Below, piece after piece: positions 10,188 to 19,691 of a stretch of 64,000 nucleotides of DNA (position 1 is the stretch's first letter; every line of letters begins with the position of its first letter). The stretch comes from Pseudomonas helleri (GTDB lineage Bacteria; Pseudomonadota; Gammaproteobacteria; Pseudomonadales; Pseudomonadaceae). The DNA lies in contig NZ_JYLD01000001.1 in NCBI RefSeq assembly GCF_001043025.1, positions 186,001-250,000 of the forward strand, read 5' to 3'. Made by a program: the position numbers and the translations under genes. Below the pieces are notes generated by a model that was given only the letters and a program-made list of their open reading frames with translations, did not search any database and was not told where the DNA came from.

Positions 10188-12103
10188 CAGCGACCGCGCA
10201 AAAAGAGTTTGTCCAAGTCGTCCAGGCCCATTTGGGTCCAGGTGGGACGACCATGATTGCACTGACCGCTGCGCTCGGTGTTTTCCATGTCACGCAACAA
10301 GCCGTTCATTTCCGGGATGGCCAAGCGCCGATTGGCGCGGATCGCGCCGTGGCACGCCATGGTGCCGAGCAATTCGTTGAGGTGCGCCTGGATCCGGTCA
10401 CTGGTGCCGTACTCCATCAAGTCGGCCAGCACGTCATGCACCAGGCGCTGCGCCTCGGCCTGCTTGAGCAAGGCCGGGATCTGGCGAATGGCCAGAGTCT
10501 CCGGGCCCAAGCGCTGCAACTCGAAACCCAGGCGGCGGAACCACTCGCCGTGCTCTTCGGCGCAATCGGCTTCACGCTGGCTGACCGCAATCGACTCAGG
10601 CACCAGCAGCGGCTGACCGCTCAGGCCTTCGCTGGCCATGGCGATTTTGAGGCGCTCGTACATGATCCGCTCGTGGGCCGCGTGCATGTCCACCAGCACC
10701 AGGCCGTGGGCGTTTTCCGCAAGGATATAGATACCCTTGAGCTGCGCCAGGGCAAAGCCCAATGGCGGAATATCACCCTGCCCCTCGGGCATCGGCGCCG
10801 CCGTGGCCTCGGGCAATGGCGCGAAAAACTCGCGGTAGGCATTTTTGGCTTCGGCGGTCGCCATGGACGGCCCGGAAGTCGGCGGCCGGTAGTAAGACTG
10901 ATAACCCGCACCCGCACCCGCACCGGAACCCGGCACGTGCGCAGCCGGTGCCGCCTGAGGCTGCTCAAGCAGGTGCGCGGCCAGGCGCATCTCGCCTTGC
11001 GGGCCGAACTCACCGGCGTCGATCCCGGTCGGGCGCTCAGCCCCCGGCACCGGCGCAGGCGCGGCCAGTTGGTCTTCGGGGCGTACGTCGCCCAGCGCGC
11101 GGTGCAGCGTGCCGTACAAAAAGTCGTGCACCATGCGCCCGTCACGGAAACGCACTTCGTGTTTGGTCGGGTGCACGTTGACGTCGACCACCGACGGATC
11201 GACTTCAAAAAACAGCACAAAGGTCGGGTGCCGACCATTGAACAGCACATCGCGGTACGCCTGACGCACCGCGTGCGCCACCAGCTTGTCGCGCACCGCA
11301 CGGCCATTCACATAGAAGTACTGCAAGTCGGCCTGGCTGCGGGAAAACGTCGGCAAGCCTACCCAGCCCCATAAATGCAGGCCGTTGCGCTCTACCTCGA
11401 TGGGCAGCGCCTGCTCCAGGAACGCCGGGCCACACACCGCCGCCACCCGCCGGGCGCGGGCCGTGGCATCGCGGGCTTCGTGCAGATTGAGGATGCTTTT
11501 GCCGTTGTGGCGCAAGTTGAACGCCACATCAAAACGCGCCAAAGCCAGACGCTTGATCACTTCTTGCAGGTGATCGAATTCGGTTTTTTCGGTCTTGAGG
11601 AATTTGCGCCGCGCCGGGGTGTTGAAAAACAGGTCGCGCACTTCAACCGAAGTGCCCACCGGGTGCGCCGCTGGCTGAACCCGCGGGGCCATGTCGCGGC
11701 CTTCGGTTTCGACCTGCCACGCCTGCTCGGCGCCACGGGTGCGCGAGGTCAGGGTCAGACGGGCCACCGAACTGATCGAAGCCAGCGCCTCGCCCCGAAA
11801 GCCCAGGCTCATCACCCGCTCAAGGTCTTCGAGGTCGCGGATCTTGCTGGTGGCGTGTCGCGCCAGCGCCAGCGGCAAGTCGTCACTGGAAATACCGCTG
11901 CCGTCATCACGCACCCGCAGCAGCTTGATCCCGGCCTGCTCGACGTCCACATCAATGCGCTTGGCACCCGAGTCGAGGCTGTTTTCCAGCAACTCTTTAA
12001 TCACCGAGGCCGGGCGTTCAACCACTTCACCCGCCGCAATCTGGTTAGCCAGCCGCGGGCTAAGCAGTTCAATGCGGGCACTGTTCATCACCTCATCACT
12101 CAT
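10187..12103 (-). CDS. mutL: DNA mismatch repair protein MutL
   Basis: ATP-dependent dimer that links mismatch recognition by MutS to strand incision and excision. The GHKL ATPase domain occupies about residues 1-340, with motifs [16 protein letters not shown] and [10 protein letters not shown]. The next 100 or so residues are a poorly conserved proline- and alanine-rich linker. The C-terminal dimerisation domain begins around residue 450 ([15 protein letters not shown] follows). No DQHAxxE endonuclease motif is present: the equivalent position reads [13 protein letters not shown], a related form I cannot assign as catalytic. It overlaps amiB upstream and miaA downstream by four bases each. 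Confidence 0.97.
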   Translation of the reverse strand: MSDEVMNSARIELLSPRLANQIAAGEVVERPASVIKELLENSLDSGAKRIDVDVEQAGIKLLRVRDDGSGISSDDLPLALARHATSKIRDLEDLERVMSLGFRGEALASISSVARLTLTSRTRGAEQAWQVETEGRDMAPRVQPAAHPVGTSVEVRDLFFNTPARRKFLKTEKTEFDHLQEVIKRLALARFDVAFNLRHNGKSILNLHEARDATARARRVAAVCGPAFLEQALPIEVERNGLHLWGWVGLPTFSRSQADLQYFYVNGRAVRDKLVAHAVRQAYRDVLFNGRHPTFVLFFEVDPSVVDVNVHPTKHEVRFRDGRMVHDFLYGTLHRALGDVRPEDQLAAPAPVPGAERPTGIDAGEFGPQGEMRLAAHLLEQPQAAPAAHVPGSGAGAGAGYQSYYRPPTSGPSMATAEAKNAYREFFAPLPEATAAPMPEGQGDIPPLGFALAQLKGIYILAENAHGLVLVDMHAAHERIMYERLKIAMASEGLSGQPLLVPESIAVSQREADCAEEHGEWFRRLGFELQRLGPETLAIRQIPALLKQAEAQRLVHDVLADLMEYGTSDRIQAHLNELLGTMACHGAIRANRRLAIPEMNGLLRDMENTERSGQCNHGRPTWTQMGLDDLDKLFLRGR

Positions 12104-13530
12104 TGCTTGGTCACCAGCTCGGTGGCCGGAATGCTCAAGTTTTGACCGATTTTCAGTTCATCGCTTTTCAAGCCGTTGGTGGAGCGCAGCGTCGCCACGC
12201 CCACTTGGTAACGCACCGCAATCATCGCCAGGGTTTCGCCTGGGCGAACCGTGTGTTCACGGGCCCCTTGGGCGATTTTGCCGGTGTCACGCAGCCATGC
12301 GATGTACGTGCCCGGCGGCGGGTTTTGCTGGAAGAACTGGCGCACGCCACTGCTGATCGAACGCGCCAGCGCTTGCTGATGGCTGGTCGAGGACAGTTTC
12401 GAGGCTTCGTTGGCGTTCGAGATAAAGCCGGTTTCCACGAGGATCGACGGGATATCCGGCGACTTGAGCACCATAAACCCGGCTTGCTCCACGCGCTGCT
12501 TGTGCAACGGCGTGACCCGGCCGATGTTGCTCAGAACCTTCTGGCCGACGTTAAGGCTGGAGGTCAGCGAGGCGGTCATCGACAGGTCGAGCAGCACGCC
12601 TGCGAGCATTTTGTCTTTGTCATCGAGGCTCACGTTGCCCGCGCCGCCGATCAAGTCAGAACGGTTTTCGCTGTCAGCCAGCCAGCGCGCCGTCTCGGAC
12701 GTGGCGCCGCGTTCAGACAAGGCAAACACCGACGCACCAAACGCCGCCTTGGACGGCGCAGCGTCAGCGTGAATCGACACAAACAGGTCGGCACCCTTTT
12801 TACGGGCGATTTCGGTACGGCCACGCAACGGGATGAAATAGTCGCCGGTACGGGTCAGCTCAGCCCGGAAGCCGCGCATGCCGTTGATCTGGCGCTGCAA
12901 CTCTTTGGCAATCGCCAGCACCACGTTCTTCTCGTGTTGGCCTGCAGAACCCGAAGCACCCGGGTCTTCGCCGCCGTGGCCGGGGTCGATCACCACGACA
13001 ATTTCGCGTTTGCCGCTCGGCACCGGCGGCAGCTTGATATCAGGCTGGGCAGGCGTGACCGGAACAGGGACAGGTACCGGCACCACAGGCACCTTGGCCA
13101 CTGTCGTGGCGGGCAGGCTTGGCGTCAGGTCTGCGCCCTGATCGAACAAATCGACCACCAGGCGGTTGCCGTACTGGGCGTTAGGGGCCAGCACAAAGCT
13201 TTTGGGGGTCACCGGTTTTTTCAGGTCGATGACCACCCGCAGGTCGGTCGGCGTGCGCTGCGCCGAGCGCATGCTGGTGATCGGCGTATTGGCCGTGGCC
13301 ACATTCAGCGGCCCGGCCAGGGTGGCGCCGTTGATATCAATCACCAGACGGTCTGGCGCCGTCAGCGTAAACACGCTGTGCTGCACCGGGCCGGTCAGGT
13401 CAAACACCAGCCGCGTATTGTCCGGGGCACGCCACAAACGCACGCTTTTCACTTGTGTCGCTGCTATGGCATTAACCGCCATGACACTCAGCAACAGACC
13501 CACGACACTCACTAACGCGCGAAAGCGCAT
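12100..13530 (-). CDS. amiB: N-acetylmuramoyl-L-alanine amidase (AmiB type)
   Basis: Periplasmic zinc amidase that cuts peptide stems from glycan strands during cell separation. A signal peptide ([23 protein letters not shown]) is followed by an AMIN domain ([19 protein letters not shown]), a proline/valine linker, the Amidase_3 domain with zinc motif [16 protein letters not shown], and a C-terminal LysM domain ([20 protein letters not shown]). The C-terminal LysM fits the AmiB subtype. Starts at 13545 and 13542 are also open and overlap the tsaE stop. ATG 13530 is preferred because it begins the signal peptide cleanly and follows GGGG, but this is not certain. It overlaps mutL by four bases. 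Confidence 0.93.
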   Translation of the reverse strand: MRFRALVSVVGLLLSVMAVNAIAATQVKSVRLWRAPDNTRLVFDLTGPVQHSVFTLTAPDRLVIDINGATLAGPLNVATANTPITSMRSAQRTPTDLRVVIDLKKPVTPKSFVLAPNAQYGNRLVVDLFDQGADLTPSLPATTVAKVPVVPVPVPVPVTPAQPDIKLPPVPSGKREIVVVIDPGHGGEDPGASGSAGQHEKNVVLAIAKELQRQINGMRGFRAELTRTGDYFIPLRGRTEIARKKGADLFVSIHADAAPSKAAFGASVFALSERGATSETARWLADSENRSDLIGGAGNVSLDDKDKMLAGVLLDLSMTASLTSSLNVGQKVLSNIGRVTPLHKQRVEQAGFMVLKSPDIPSILVETGFISNANEASKLSSTSHQQALARSISSGVRQFFQQNPPPGTYIAWLRDTGKIAQGAREHTVRPGETLAMIAVRYQVGVATLRSTNGLKSDELKIGQNLSIPATELVTKQ

Positions 13531-13544
13531 ACCAAACCCCATCA

Positions 13545-14015
13545 TTATTTGTATTCCAGCGCCACTGCAGCGCACCAAGCCTCGCCACGCGAACCTTGGG
13601 GCGACAACGTCAGCGCGCGCCCGGTGTTATGCGGCCTAATGGTAATGGTCAGGTCGGCCTTTGGCAAAAAGCCCGCACCTTTCTGGGGCCACTCAATCAA
13701 GCATAGGGCGTCTTCGTCGAAATAGTCGCGAATCCCCATAAATTCCAGCTCTTCCGGGTCAACCAGGCGATACAGGTCGAAGTGGTAAGCGCGGATGTCG
13801 CCAATTTCGTAAGGTTCAACCAGGGTAAACGTCGGGCTTTTAACCGCGCCGGTGTGGCCCAGGCCGCGAATAATGCCGCGTGACAGGGTGGTTTTACCCG
13901 CCCCCAAGTCCCCTTCCAGAAAAATCAGCCCATGCCCCTGGGTGATGTTAGCCAACTGCCCGCCAAAGGCGACCATGGCCTCTTCATCCGCCAGATGCAG
14001 TGTTAATTCAGACAC
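13545..14015 (-). CDS. tsaE: tRNA threonylcarbamoyladenosine synthesis ATPase TsaE
   Basis: Small ATPase that works with TsaB and TsaD to make t6A37 in ANN-decoding tRNAs. The Walker A GDLGAGKTTLSRG is followed by KSPTFTLVEPYE and HFDLYRL, then GIRDYFDEDALCLIEWP, which are the standard family blocks. At 156 residues it is the usual length. Its start overlaps the 3' end of nnrD by 13 bases and its stop abuts the amiB start region, so it sits in the middle of a tightly packed nnrD-tsaE-amiB-mutL-miaA unit. Confidence 0.96.
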   Translation of the reverse strand: MSELTLHLADEEAMVAFGGQLANITQGHGLIFLEGDLGAGKTTLSRGIIRGLGHTGAVKSPTFTLVEPYEIGDIRAYHFDLYRLVDPEELEFMGIRDYFDEDALCLIEWPQKGAGFLPKADLTITIRPHNTGRALTLSPQGSRGEAWCAAVALEYK

Positions 14016-14863
14016 GGTGTTTGCTCCTCCAACAACTGACGAATGGCTGGTATCAAATCACTGGCCGCCAGCCCACGGCCCAATTGTCCTTGTTGTTCGC
14101 CGGCACGGGCATGCAGCCACACCGCCAGGCACGCGGCATCAAAGGCGCTCATGCCCTGCGCCAGCAGCGCACCGACCACACCGGCCAGCACGTCGCCCAA
14201 ACCCGCCGTGGCCATGGCCGGATGGCCGTGCGTGCACAGCGCCAATTGGCCTTCCAGCCCGGCAATCAGCGTGCCCGCCCCCTTAAGAACGCACACAGCT
14301 GAGTATTTTTTAACCAGCGCACGGGCCGCCGCAGGGCGGTCCGCCTGCACCTGCTCGGTGCTCAACCCCAGCAAACGCGCGGCTTCGCCGGGGTGCGGGG
14401 TGAGCACGCAGCCTGCTGGCAGCGCACAGTCAGCGTTGGACAACAGATTGAGCGCATCGGCATCCCAGACTTGTGGCTTTTTTGCCTGAGCCGCCGCAGA
14501 CAGCAAGCTGCGCCCCCACGCGGCCTGCCCCAAGCCCGGCCCCACCACAACCACGCTGGCTTGCGCCAACACGCCCATTAACTGGTTGGCCGACGACACG
14601 CCGAGGGTCATCACCTCGGGCAAGCGGGTCAAGGCCGCGGGCACATGCTCCGGGCGGGTGGCCAGTGACACCAGCCCGGCACCACAGCGCAAGGCGCTCT
14701 GGGCGCTGAGGGTAATGGAGCCGCCAAAACCCCGGTCACCGCCAATCAGCAGCACATGGCCGAACTGGCCTTTGTGGGCGTCGGGCGCACGTGCAGGCAG
14801 CCGTGGCAGGGTGTCTGCCAGCAGCGGTTGGGGGTCAGCAAAGAGGTGTTTGGTCTGCGGCAT
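14003..14863 (-). CDS. nnrD: ADP-dependent NAD(P)H-hydrate dehydratase
   Basis: Repairs hydrated NADH and NADPH by ATP/ADP-dependent dehydration. It corresponds to the C-terminal ribokinase-like half of E. coli YjeF/NnrD. Motifs visible are KGQFGHVLLIGGDRGFGGS, the substrate region LTPHPGEAARLLG and the phosphate/nucleotide loop MATAGLGDVLAGVVGALLAQG. The N-terminal epimerase domain is absent: the protein has 286 residues and starts directly at the dehydratase domain. In PAO1 the equivalent gene occupies the same position. It is the first gene of the minus-strand run, behind a TATAAT box. Confidence 0.93.
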   Translation of the reverse strand: MPQTKHLFADPQPLLADTLPRLPARAPDAHKGQFGHVLLIGGDRGFGGSITLSAQSALRCGAGLVSLATRPEHVPAALTRLPEVMTLGVSSANQLMGVLAQASVVVVGPGLGQAAWGRSLLSAAAQAKKPQVWDADALNLLSNADCALPAGCVLTPHPGEAARLLGLSTEQVQADRPAAARALVKKYSAVCVLKGAGTLIAGLEGQLALCTHGHPAMATAGLGDVLAGVVGALLAQGMSAFDAACLAVWLHARAGEQQGQLGRGLAASDLIPAIRQLLEEQTPCLN

Positions 14864-14890
14864 GCGTGTCGGGCTCCGATGTCTGGCAGA

Positions 14891-14896
14891 ATTATA
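14891..14896 (-). promoter_or_regulatory. candidate -10 box for nnrD-tsaE-amiB-mutL
   Basis: A perfect TATAAT on the minus strand, about 28 bases upstream of the nnrD ATG in the short divergent gap with queG. No good -35 is seen. The same bases read TATACG on the plus strand as a possible queG -10, so the two divergent promoters may overlap. Confidence 0.4.
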
Positions 14897-14925
14897 CGCA
14901 TCTCAGCTCTGGTTTCTCTTGCCTC

Positions 14926-15993
14926 ATGCCTGCTATTACTGCCGACCTCCCCGCTCTCGCCCAGTCCATCAAGGAATGGGGCCGTGAGTTGGGCTTTCAA
15001 CAAGTCGCCATTGCCGGCCTTGATCTGGGGGAACACGAGCAACACCTTGAACGCTGGCTGGCCGCGGGCTACCACGGCGACATGGAATACATGGGCGCCC
15101 ACGGCAGCAAACGTTCGCACCCCGAAGAGCTGGTGCCTGGCACCTTGCGCGTGGTGTCGTTGCGCATGGACTACCTGCCCGGCGACACGCACATGGCGCA
15201 ATTGCTGGCCCAACCCGAAAAAGCCTACGTGTCGCGCTACGCCCTGGGCCGCGACTACCACAAGCTGATCCGCAAACGCGTGCAACAGTTGGCCGATCGC
15301 ATTCAGGCCGAAATAGGCCCGTTCGGCTTTCGCGCCTTCGTTGACAGCGCCCCGGTGCTGGAAAAAGCCATCGCGCAAAAAGCCGGGCTGGGCTGGATCG
15401 GCAAAAACACCCTGGTGCTCAACCGCAAAGCGGGCAGTTATTTCTTTTTAAGTGAACTGTTTGTCGACATACCGCTGCCCGAGGACGAACCCCACACCAC
15501 CGAACACTGCGGGCGCTGCAGCGCATGCCTGGACATTTGCCCGACCAAGGCGTTTGTCGGGCCGTATGTACTGGATGCGCGGCGGTGCATTTCGTACCTG
15601 ACCATCGAGCTTAAAACCGCGATCCCGGAAGAACTGCGCTCAATGATGGGCAACCGGGTGTTTGGCTGCGACGACTGCCAGATCGTCTGCCCCTGGAACC
15701 GCTTCGCCCGCAGCACCCTTGAGGGCGACTTCAAGCCCCGGCACAACCTGGACAACGCCGAACTGGCCGAATTGTTCATGTGGGACGAAGACAAGTTTTT
15801 GAGCAGCACCGAAGGCTCGCCCCTGCGCCGGGCCGGTTACGAGCGCTGGCTGCGCAACTTGGCGGTGGGGCTGGGCAACGCGCCATCGACCATTCCGGTG
15901 CTGGAAGCGCTGAAAGCGCGGCGTGAGTACCCGTCGGAGCTGGTGCAAGAGCATGTGGAATGGGCGCTAAAGCAACATGCTGAGCGAGTATGA
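14926..15993 (+). CDS. queG: epoxyqueuosine reductase QueG
   Basis: Cobalamin- and iron-sulphur-dependent enzyme that reduces epoxyqueuosine to queuosine in tRNA, the last step of the pathway. Two ferredoxin-type clusters are visible: CGRCSACLDICPTKAF and CDDCQIVCPW. The QueG N-terminal domain contains GYHGDMEYM and GRDYHKLIRKR. At 355 residues it is the usual length. The frame is open to 14791 inside the divergent nnrD gene, but ATG 14926 matches the family start and lies outside nnrD. Only about 60 bases separate it from nnrD. The ribosome site is weak. Confidence 0.95.
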   Translation: MPAITADLPALAQSIKEWGRELGFQQVAIAGLDLGEHEQHLERWLAAGYHGDMEYMGAHGSKRSHPEELVPGTLRVVSLRMDYLPGDTHMAQLLAQPEKAYVSRYALGRDYHKLIRKRVQQLADRIQAEIGPFGFRAFVDSAPVLEKAIAQKAGLGWIGKNTLVLNRKAGSYFFLSELFVDIPLPEDEPHTTEHCGRCSACLDICPTKAFVGPYVLDARRCISYLTIELKTAIPEELRSMMGNRVFGCDDCQIVCPWNRFARSTLEGDFKPRHNLDNAELAELFMWDEDKFLSSTEGSPLRRAGYERWLRNLAVGLGNAPSTIPVLEALKARREYPSELVQEHVEWALKQHAERV

Positions 15994-16003
15994 AGCAGAA
16001 CTC

Positions 16004-16090
16004 TGTGGGAGCGGGCTTGCTCGCGATGGCATCGACGCATAACACCTGACTTACCGCGTCGCCTGCATCGCGAGCAAGCCCGCTCCCACA
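16004..16090. repeat. REPIN, family A
   Basis: Two inverted arms, TGTGGGAGCGGGCTTGCTCG and its complement, flank a spacer of about 40 bases. It sits between the queG stop and a decayed DUF3077-like gene. Confidence 0.9.
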
Positions 16091-16121
16091 AGGGAATGCC
16101 TGCAATTCCCACATAATCCCC

Positions 16122-16220
16122 AACACCCACCTGTCAGGCATTGAGGCCGAGTAACTCTGGCAGGTCATTCACAACATGGAGACGGCCCGCGCGCTGGCGG
16201 ATTCGCTGCTGGCCGATTAA
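16122..16220 (+). pseudogene. remnant of a DUF3077-like gene
   Basis: Translated in frame from 16122, this stretch matches the last 33 or so codons of the gene at 12-269: LSGIEAE, then an in-frame TAA where the intact gene has CAG for glutamine, then LWQVIHNMETARALADSLLAD and a stop. The 5' two thirds are missing. A family A REPIN and 31 unrecognisable bases lie where they should be. It is therefore a truncated and nonsense-mutated copy. Its final four bases overlap the 3' end of the convergent TRIC-family gene. Confidence 0.8.
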
Positions 16221-16828
16221 TGCTCGTCGTTGTACACGAACTTGGGCATTTCCCAGTTAAAGCGAATCGCCAACAAGCGCAGCAAGAGCCCGCCGAATAA
16301 GGTGACGAAGATCGCCTGTTCGTTGGGCATGTTCAGGTAGGTGCACAGCAAAAAGCACCACGCGGCCGCGAAGGACACGCTGGCGTAGAGTTCGCGACGG
16401 AAGATCAACGGGATGTCGTTGCAGAAGATGTCACGCAGGATGCCGCCAAACACGCCGGTAATCACCCCGCTCACCGACGCCACCAGCATGCCCTGGCCCA
16501 TTTCCAGGGCGGTCATGCAGCCGATCAGGGTAAACGCCACCAGCCCCAGCGCATCGAGCACCAAAAACAGTGAACGCAAATGGCGCATCAGCGGTGCGAT
16601 AAAGATCGTCACCAACGCGGCAAAGGTGGTGAGCACCAGGTATTCCGGGTGTTTAACCCACGTCAGCGGGTAATGCCCCAGCAGCACATCACGGACCGAG
16701 CCGCCGCCCAGCGCGGTGACGCAGGCAATCAGCACCACACCAAACCAGTCCATGCCCCGACGCCCGGCAGACAGCGCGCCGGTCATGGCTTCAGCAGTAA
16801 TGGCGACTAAATAGAGCATCAGCAACAT
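16217..16828 (-). CDS. TRIC-family (UPF0126, YadS/YicG type) membrane protein
   Basis: Integral inner-membrane protein of 203 residues with about seven hydrophobic segments. It contains the two repeated glycine-rich motifs of the bacterial TRIC channel family: TALGGGSVRDVLLG in the first half and GVFGGILRDIFCNDIPLI in the second. Relatives of the animal trimeric intracellular cation channels conduct monovalent cations; the physiological role in bacteria is not settled. Start ATG is at 16828. It is a single-gene unit convergent with the pseudogene remnant at its 3' side. Confidence 0.85.
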   Translation of the reverse strand: MLLMLYLVAITAEAMTGALSAGRRGMDWFGVVLIACVTALGGGSVRDVLLGHYPLTWVKHPEYLVLTTFAALVTIFIAPLMRHLRSLFLVLDALGLVAFTLIGCMTALEMGQGMLVASVSGVITGVFGGILRDIFCNDIPLIFRRELYASVSFAAAWCFLLCTYLNMPNEQAIFVTLFGGLLLRLLAIRFNWEMPKFVYNDEH

Positions 16829-16880
16829 GGCGGCGATCCTTGCAATGAGGCGCGCAGTCTACTCAGTTGCTGAGAGCACC

Positions 16881-16906
16881 AAAAGGGGGCAAAAAACACA
16901 CCCCCT
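16881..16906 (-). terminator. possible terminator downstream of orn
   Basis: On the minus strand AGGGGG and CCCCCT flank an 11-base T-rich loop and are followed by TTT. The stem is short but GC-only. It partly abuts a single REP arm. Confidence 0.35.
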
Positions 16907-16938
16907 GTAGGAGCGAGCTTGCCTCGCGATCTTTTGAT
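16906..16938 (+). repeat. REP family B, single arm
   Basis: One arm only: TGTAGGAGCGAGCTTGCCTC followed by GCGATCTTTTGATC. The inverted partner present in the other copies is missing. It lies downstream of orn. Confidence 0.85.
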
Positions 16939-16959
16939 CTTTAAAGCAAACAGGCGTCT

Positions 16960-17502
16960 TTAGAACTTGATGAAGTGCTTGCGGTAATGCTGCAGCTCGG
17001 CAATCGACTCGCGGATATCGTCCAGCGCCAGGTGCGTGCCTTTTTTTACCAGGGTATCGCGCACTTCCGGCGCCCAACGGGCGACCAGTTCCTTGAGGGT
17101 CGAGACGTCCAGGTTGCGGTAGTGGAAGTAGCTTTCGAGGGCCTTCATGTGGGTGTACAGAAAACGCCGGTCCTGGCAGATGCTGTTGCCGCAGATCGGC
17201 GATTTGCCTTTAGGTACCCACTGTTCAAGGAAGGCCAGGGTCTGCGCTTCGGCTTGTGCCATGCTCACGGTGCTGTCCTTGACCCGCTGGGTCAGGCCGC
17301 TGGCGCCGTGGGTGCGGGTGTTCCATTCGTCCATGCGGGCGAGCACTTCGTCGCTGTGGTGGATGGCAATCACCGGGCCTTCAGCCAAGGTGTTGAGGTT
17401 GCTGTCGGTGACGATGGTGGCCATTTCGATAATGACGTCGTTGTCCGGATCAAGGCCGGTCATTTCCAGGTCGATCCAGATCAGGTTCTGCGCGTTGTTC
17501 AT
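16960..17502 (-). CDS. orn: oligoribonuclease
   Basis: DEDDh 3'-5' exonuclease that degrades RNA dinucleotides. In Pseudomonas it also clears pGpG, the breakdown product of cyclic di-GMP. The exonuclease motifs are all present: [12 protein letters not shown] (DxE), then [10 protein letters not shown] (motif II region) and the final [14 protein letters not shown] with its His and Asp. At 180 residues it is the standard length. ATG 17502 begins [16 protein letters not shown] as in relatives. It is divergent from rsgA, an arrangement conserved among gammaproteobacteria. Confidence 0.97.
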   Translation of the reverse strand: MNNAQNLIWIDLEMTGLDPDNDVIIEMATIVTDSNLNTLAEGPVIAIHHSDEVLARMDEWNTRTHGASGLTQRVKDSTVSMAQAEAQTLAFLEQWVPKGKSPICGNSICQDRRFLYTHMKALESYFHYRNLDVSTLKELVARWAPEVRDTLVKKGTHLALDDIRESIAELQHYRKHFIKF

Positions 17503-17606
17503 AAAGGCCTCCAGTGCTTAGTCGCGCAGTTTAGCTTAGGCGCCCGGCCCACGTGCTAAACTCGCCAGCGTTTTACCCTTCTTATCGTTATCTACACGGA
17601 ACACCC

Positions 17607-18638
17607 ATGGCCAAACGCCAGCTCAATCGTCGCCAAAACTGGCGCATCGAAAAGATCCAGGGCGAGCGCGCTGCCCGCGCCGCCAAACGCGAATCCAGCG
17701 CCCTTGAAGCGCTTGAGGGCGGCGACTTAGGCCCCGAGCAACTCGGCCTGGTGATCGCGCACTTCGGTGTGCAGGTCGAAGTCGAGGCTCAAGAAGGCGA
17801 GCTGAAAGGCCAGACGTTCCGTTGCCACTTGCGCGCCAACCTGCCCGCACTGGTAACCGGTGACACCGTGGTGTGGCGCGCAGGTAATCAGGGCATCGGC
17901 GTGATCGTCGCCCAGTTGCCGCGCAAAACCGAACTGTGCCGCCCCGACAACCGTGGCCAGCTCAAGCCGGTCGCGGCCAACGTCGACATGATCGTGATCG
18001 TCTTCGCGCCAATGCCCGAGCCTCACGCCAACCTGATCGACCGTTACCTGGTGGCTGCCGAGCACGCCGGGATCCGCCCGTTCCTGCTGCTGAACAAGGC
18101 AGACTTGATCGACGATCAAAACGCACCCGCTCTGAATGCACTGCTGGGGGTTTATCGCCAGTTGGGCTACCCGGTGCTGGAAGTATCAGCGCACCACGGT
18201 GACGGCATGCAGCAGTTGCAAGAGCAACTCAACGGCCGTATCAGCGTGTTTGTGGGGCAGTCGGGCGTGGGTAAATCCTCGCTGGTCAACAGCTTGCTGC
18301 CGGAGGTCAACCTGCGGGTCGGGCCGCTGTCGGAGCTGTCCGGTCAGGGCACGCACACCACCACCACCGCGCGGTTGTTCCACTTCCCGGGCGGCGGTCA
18401 GTTGATCGACTCACCGGGTATTCGTGAATTTGGCCTGGGCCACGTCAGCCGTGCTGACGTTGAGGCGGGCTTTATCGAGTTCAACGACTTGATCGGCCGC
18501 TGCCGCTTCCGCGACTGCAAGCACGACCGCGAGCCGGGCTGCGCGTTGTTGATGGCCCTGGAAGACGGCCGTGTGCAGCAACAGCGCATGAACAGCTATC
18601 GCTCGATCATTGCGAGCTTGCCGGAAAGCAGTTACTAA
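17607..18638 (+). CDS. rsgA: ribosome small subunit-dependent GTPase A
   Basis: Circularly permuted GTPase that tests and matures the 30S ribosomal subunit. An OB-fold N-terminal domain is followed by the G domain in the order G4 (LLNKADLID), G1 ([16 protein letters not shown]), G3 ([10 protein letters not shown]). The C-terminal zinc site is [14 protein letters not shown]. The frame is open to 17553, but ATG 17607 is preferred because proteins of this family in Pseudomonas begin [14 protein letters not shown] and GGA precedes it. The protein has 343 residues. Confidence 0.97.
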   Translation: MAKRQLNRRQNWRIEKIQGERAARAAKRESSALEALEGGDLGPEQLGLVIAHFGVQVEVEAQEGELKGQTFRCHLRANLPALVTGDTVVWRAGNQGIGVIVAQLPRKTELCRPDNRGQLKPVAANVDMIVIVFAPMPEPHANLIDRYLVAAEHAGIRPFLLLNKADLIDDQNAPALNALLGVYRQLGYPVLEVSAHHGDGMQQLQEQLNGRISVFVGQSGVGKSSLVNSLLPEVNLRVGPLSELSGQGTHTTTTARLFHFPGGGQLIDSPGIREFGLGHVSRADVEAGFIEFNDLIGRCRFRDCKHDREPGCALLMALEDGRVQQQRMNSYRSIIASLPESSY

Positions 18639-18642
18639 GCCT

Positions 18643-18696
18643 GCGCTTGCCTCGCGATCGTTTAAAAGATCGCGAGGCAAGCTCGCTCCTACACAG
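18643..18696. repeat. REP family B pair
   Basis: The left arm is shortened (GCTTGCCTCGCGATC) and the right arm is full (GATCGCGAGGCAAGCTCGCT). It fills the gap between the convergent rsgA and motB. Confidence 0.85.
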
Positions 18697-18698
18697 GT

Positions 18699-19688
18699 TT
18701 AGGGGTTGGCCGGGGGCTTGTCATCAAACAAGTTCAGCTTCTGGCGCTCTTCATGCATCGGCTTTGGCTGCTGGTCGGGCGGCAAGGTGATCGGGTCGTC
18801 CAGGGCTTTGGGCAACTGCTCAGCCTTGACCGGGTCCGGCCCTTGTTCACCCTCAATCGCTTGCTGGGCCTTTTTGGTCAGCACCACGATGTCGATCCGG
18901 CGGTTGACCGGGTTGTTCGGGTGGGCTTTGTCGAACAGCACTGACGAGGCATACCCCACCACCCGCGCCACCTGGCTGTCTGGGTAGCTGCCCGCCACCA
19001 GCGTGCGCCGCGCCGCGTTGGCGCGGTTGGCCGACAATTCCCAGTTACCGTAATCGCCCGTGCCCGCATAGGGCATGGCGTCGGTGTGACCACTGATGCT
19101 GATCTTGTTCGGCACCGCCGCAATGGTGTCGGCCATGGCCAGCAAAATGTCTTCGAAATACGGCTTGAGGCGCGCACTGCCCACGTCAAACATCGGGCGG
19201 TTTTCAGCGTCCATCACCTGGATACGCAAGCCATCAGGGGTGATTTCGAACAACAGTTGGTCTTTGAATTTCTTCAGTTGCGGGTTTTCTTCGACCTTGT
19301 TTTGCAACTCCTGAAGCAGCAACTCAAGGCGCTCCTTCTCAACCTGCTCGGCCATGCCCTGGATCTGGTCCGCGTCGATTTTGATCTTGTCCGGCACGGG
19401 CTCCTTTTTCTCTTCCGGATTGAGGGTGTTTTCCGGCGCCAGTGCGGGCGTGCCGCCCAGGTCGATGGTGTATGGCGTGCCGCTTTCAGAGAAACCGATC
19501 GGGTCTTTAAAGTAGCCACCAATGGCGATTTTCTGCTCTGGCGTGGCGGCGGTCATGAGCCACAACACCAGAAAGAACGCCATCATCGCGGTGGCAAAGT
19601 CCGCAAAGGCGATCTTCCAGGCGCCGCCGTGGTGGCCTGCGCCATAGCGCTTGACGCGCTTGATGATAATCGGCTGATTGTTTTCCAT
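18699..19688 (-). CDS. motB: flagellar motor stator protein MotB
   Basis: Peptidoglycan-anchored half of the proton-driven stator. The single membrane helix follows WKIAFADFATAMMAFFLVLW, whose aspartate at residue 30 is the proton-binding residue of the family. A plug/linker region rich in lysine and glutamate follows. The C-terminal OmpA-like domain has ISGHTDAMPY and NWELSANRANAARR, which bind peptidoglycan. Position next to rsgA-orn identifies this as the MotAB rather than MotCD set, as in PAO1. It begins three bases after motA ends, so the two genes are cotranscribed. Confidence 0.96.
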   Translation of the reverse strand: MENNQPIIIKRVKRYGAGHHGGAWKIAFADFATAMMAFFLVLWLMTAATPEQKIAIGGYFKDPIGFSESGTPYTIDLGGTPALAPENTLNPEEKKEPVPDKIKIDADQIQGMAEQVEKERLELLLQELQNKVEENPQLKKFKDQLLFEITPDGLRIQVMDAENRPMFDVGSARLKPYFEDILLAMADTIAAVPNKISISGHTDAMPYAGTGDYGNWELSANRANAARRTLVAGSYPDSQVARVVGYASSVLFDKAHPNNPVNRRIDIVVLTKKAQQAIEGEQGPDPVKAEQLPKALDDPITLPPDQQPKPMHEERQKLNLFDDKPPANP

Positions 19689-19691
19689 AAC

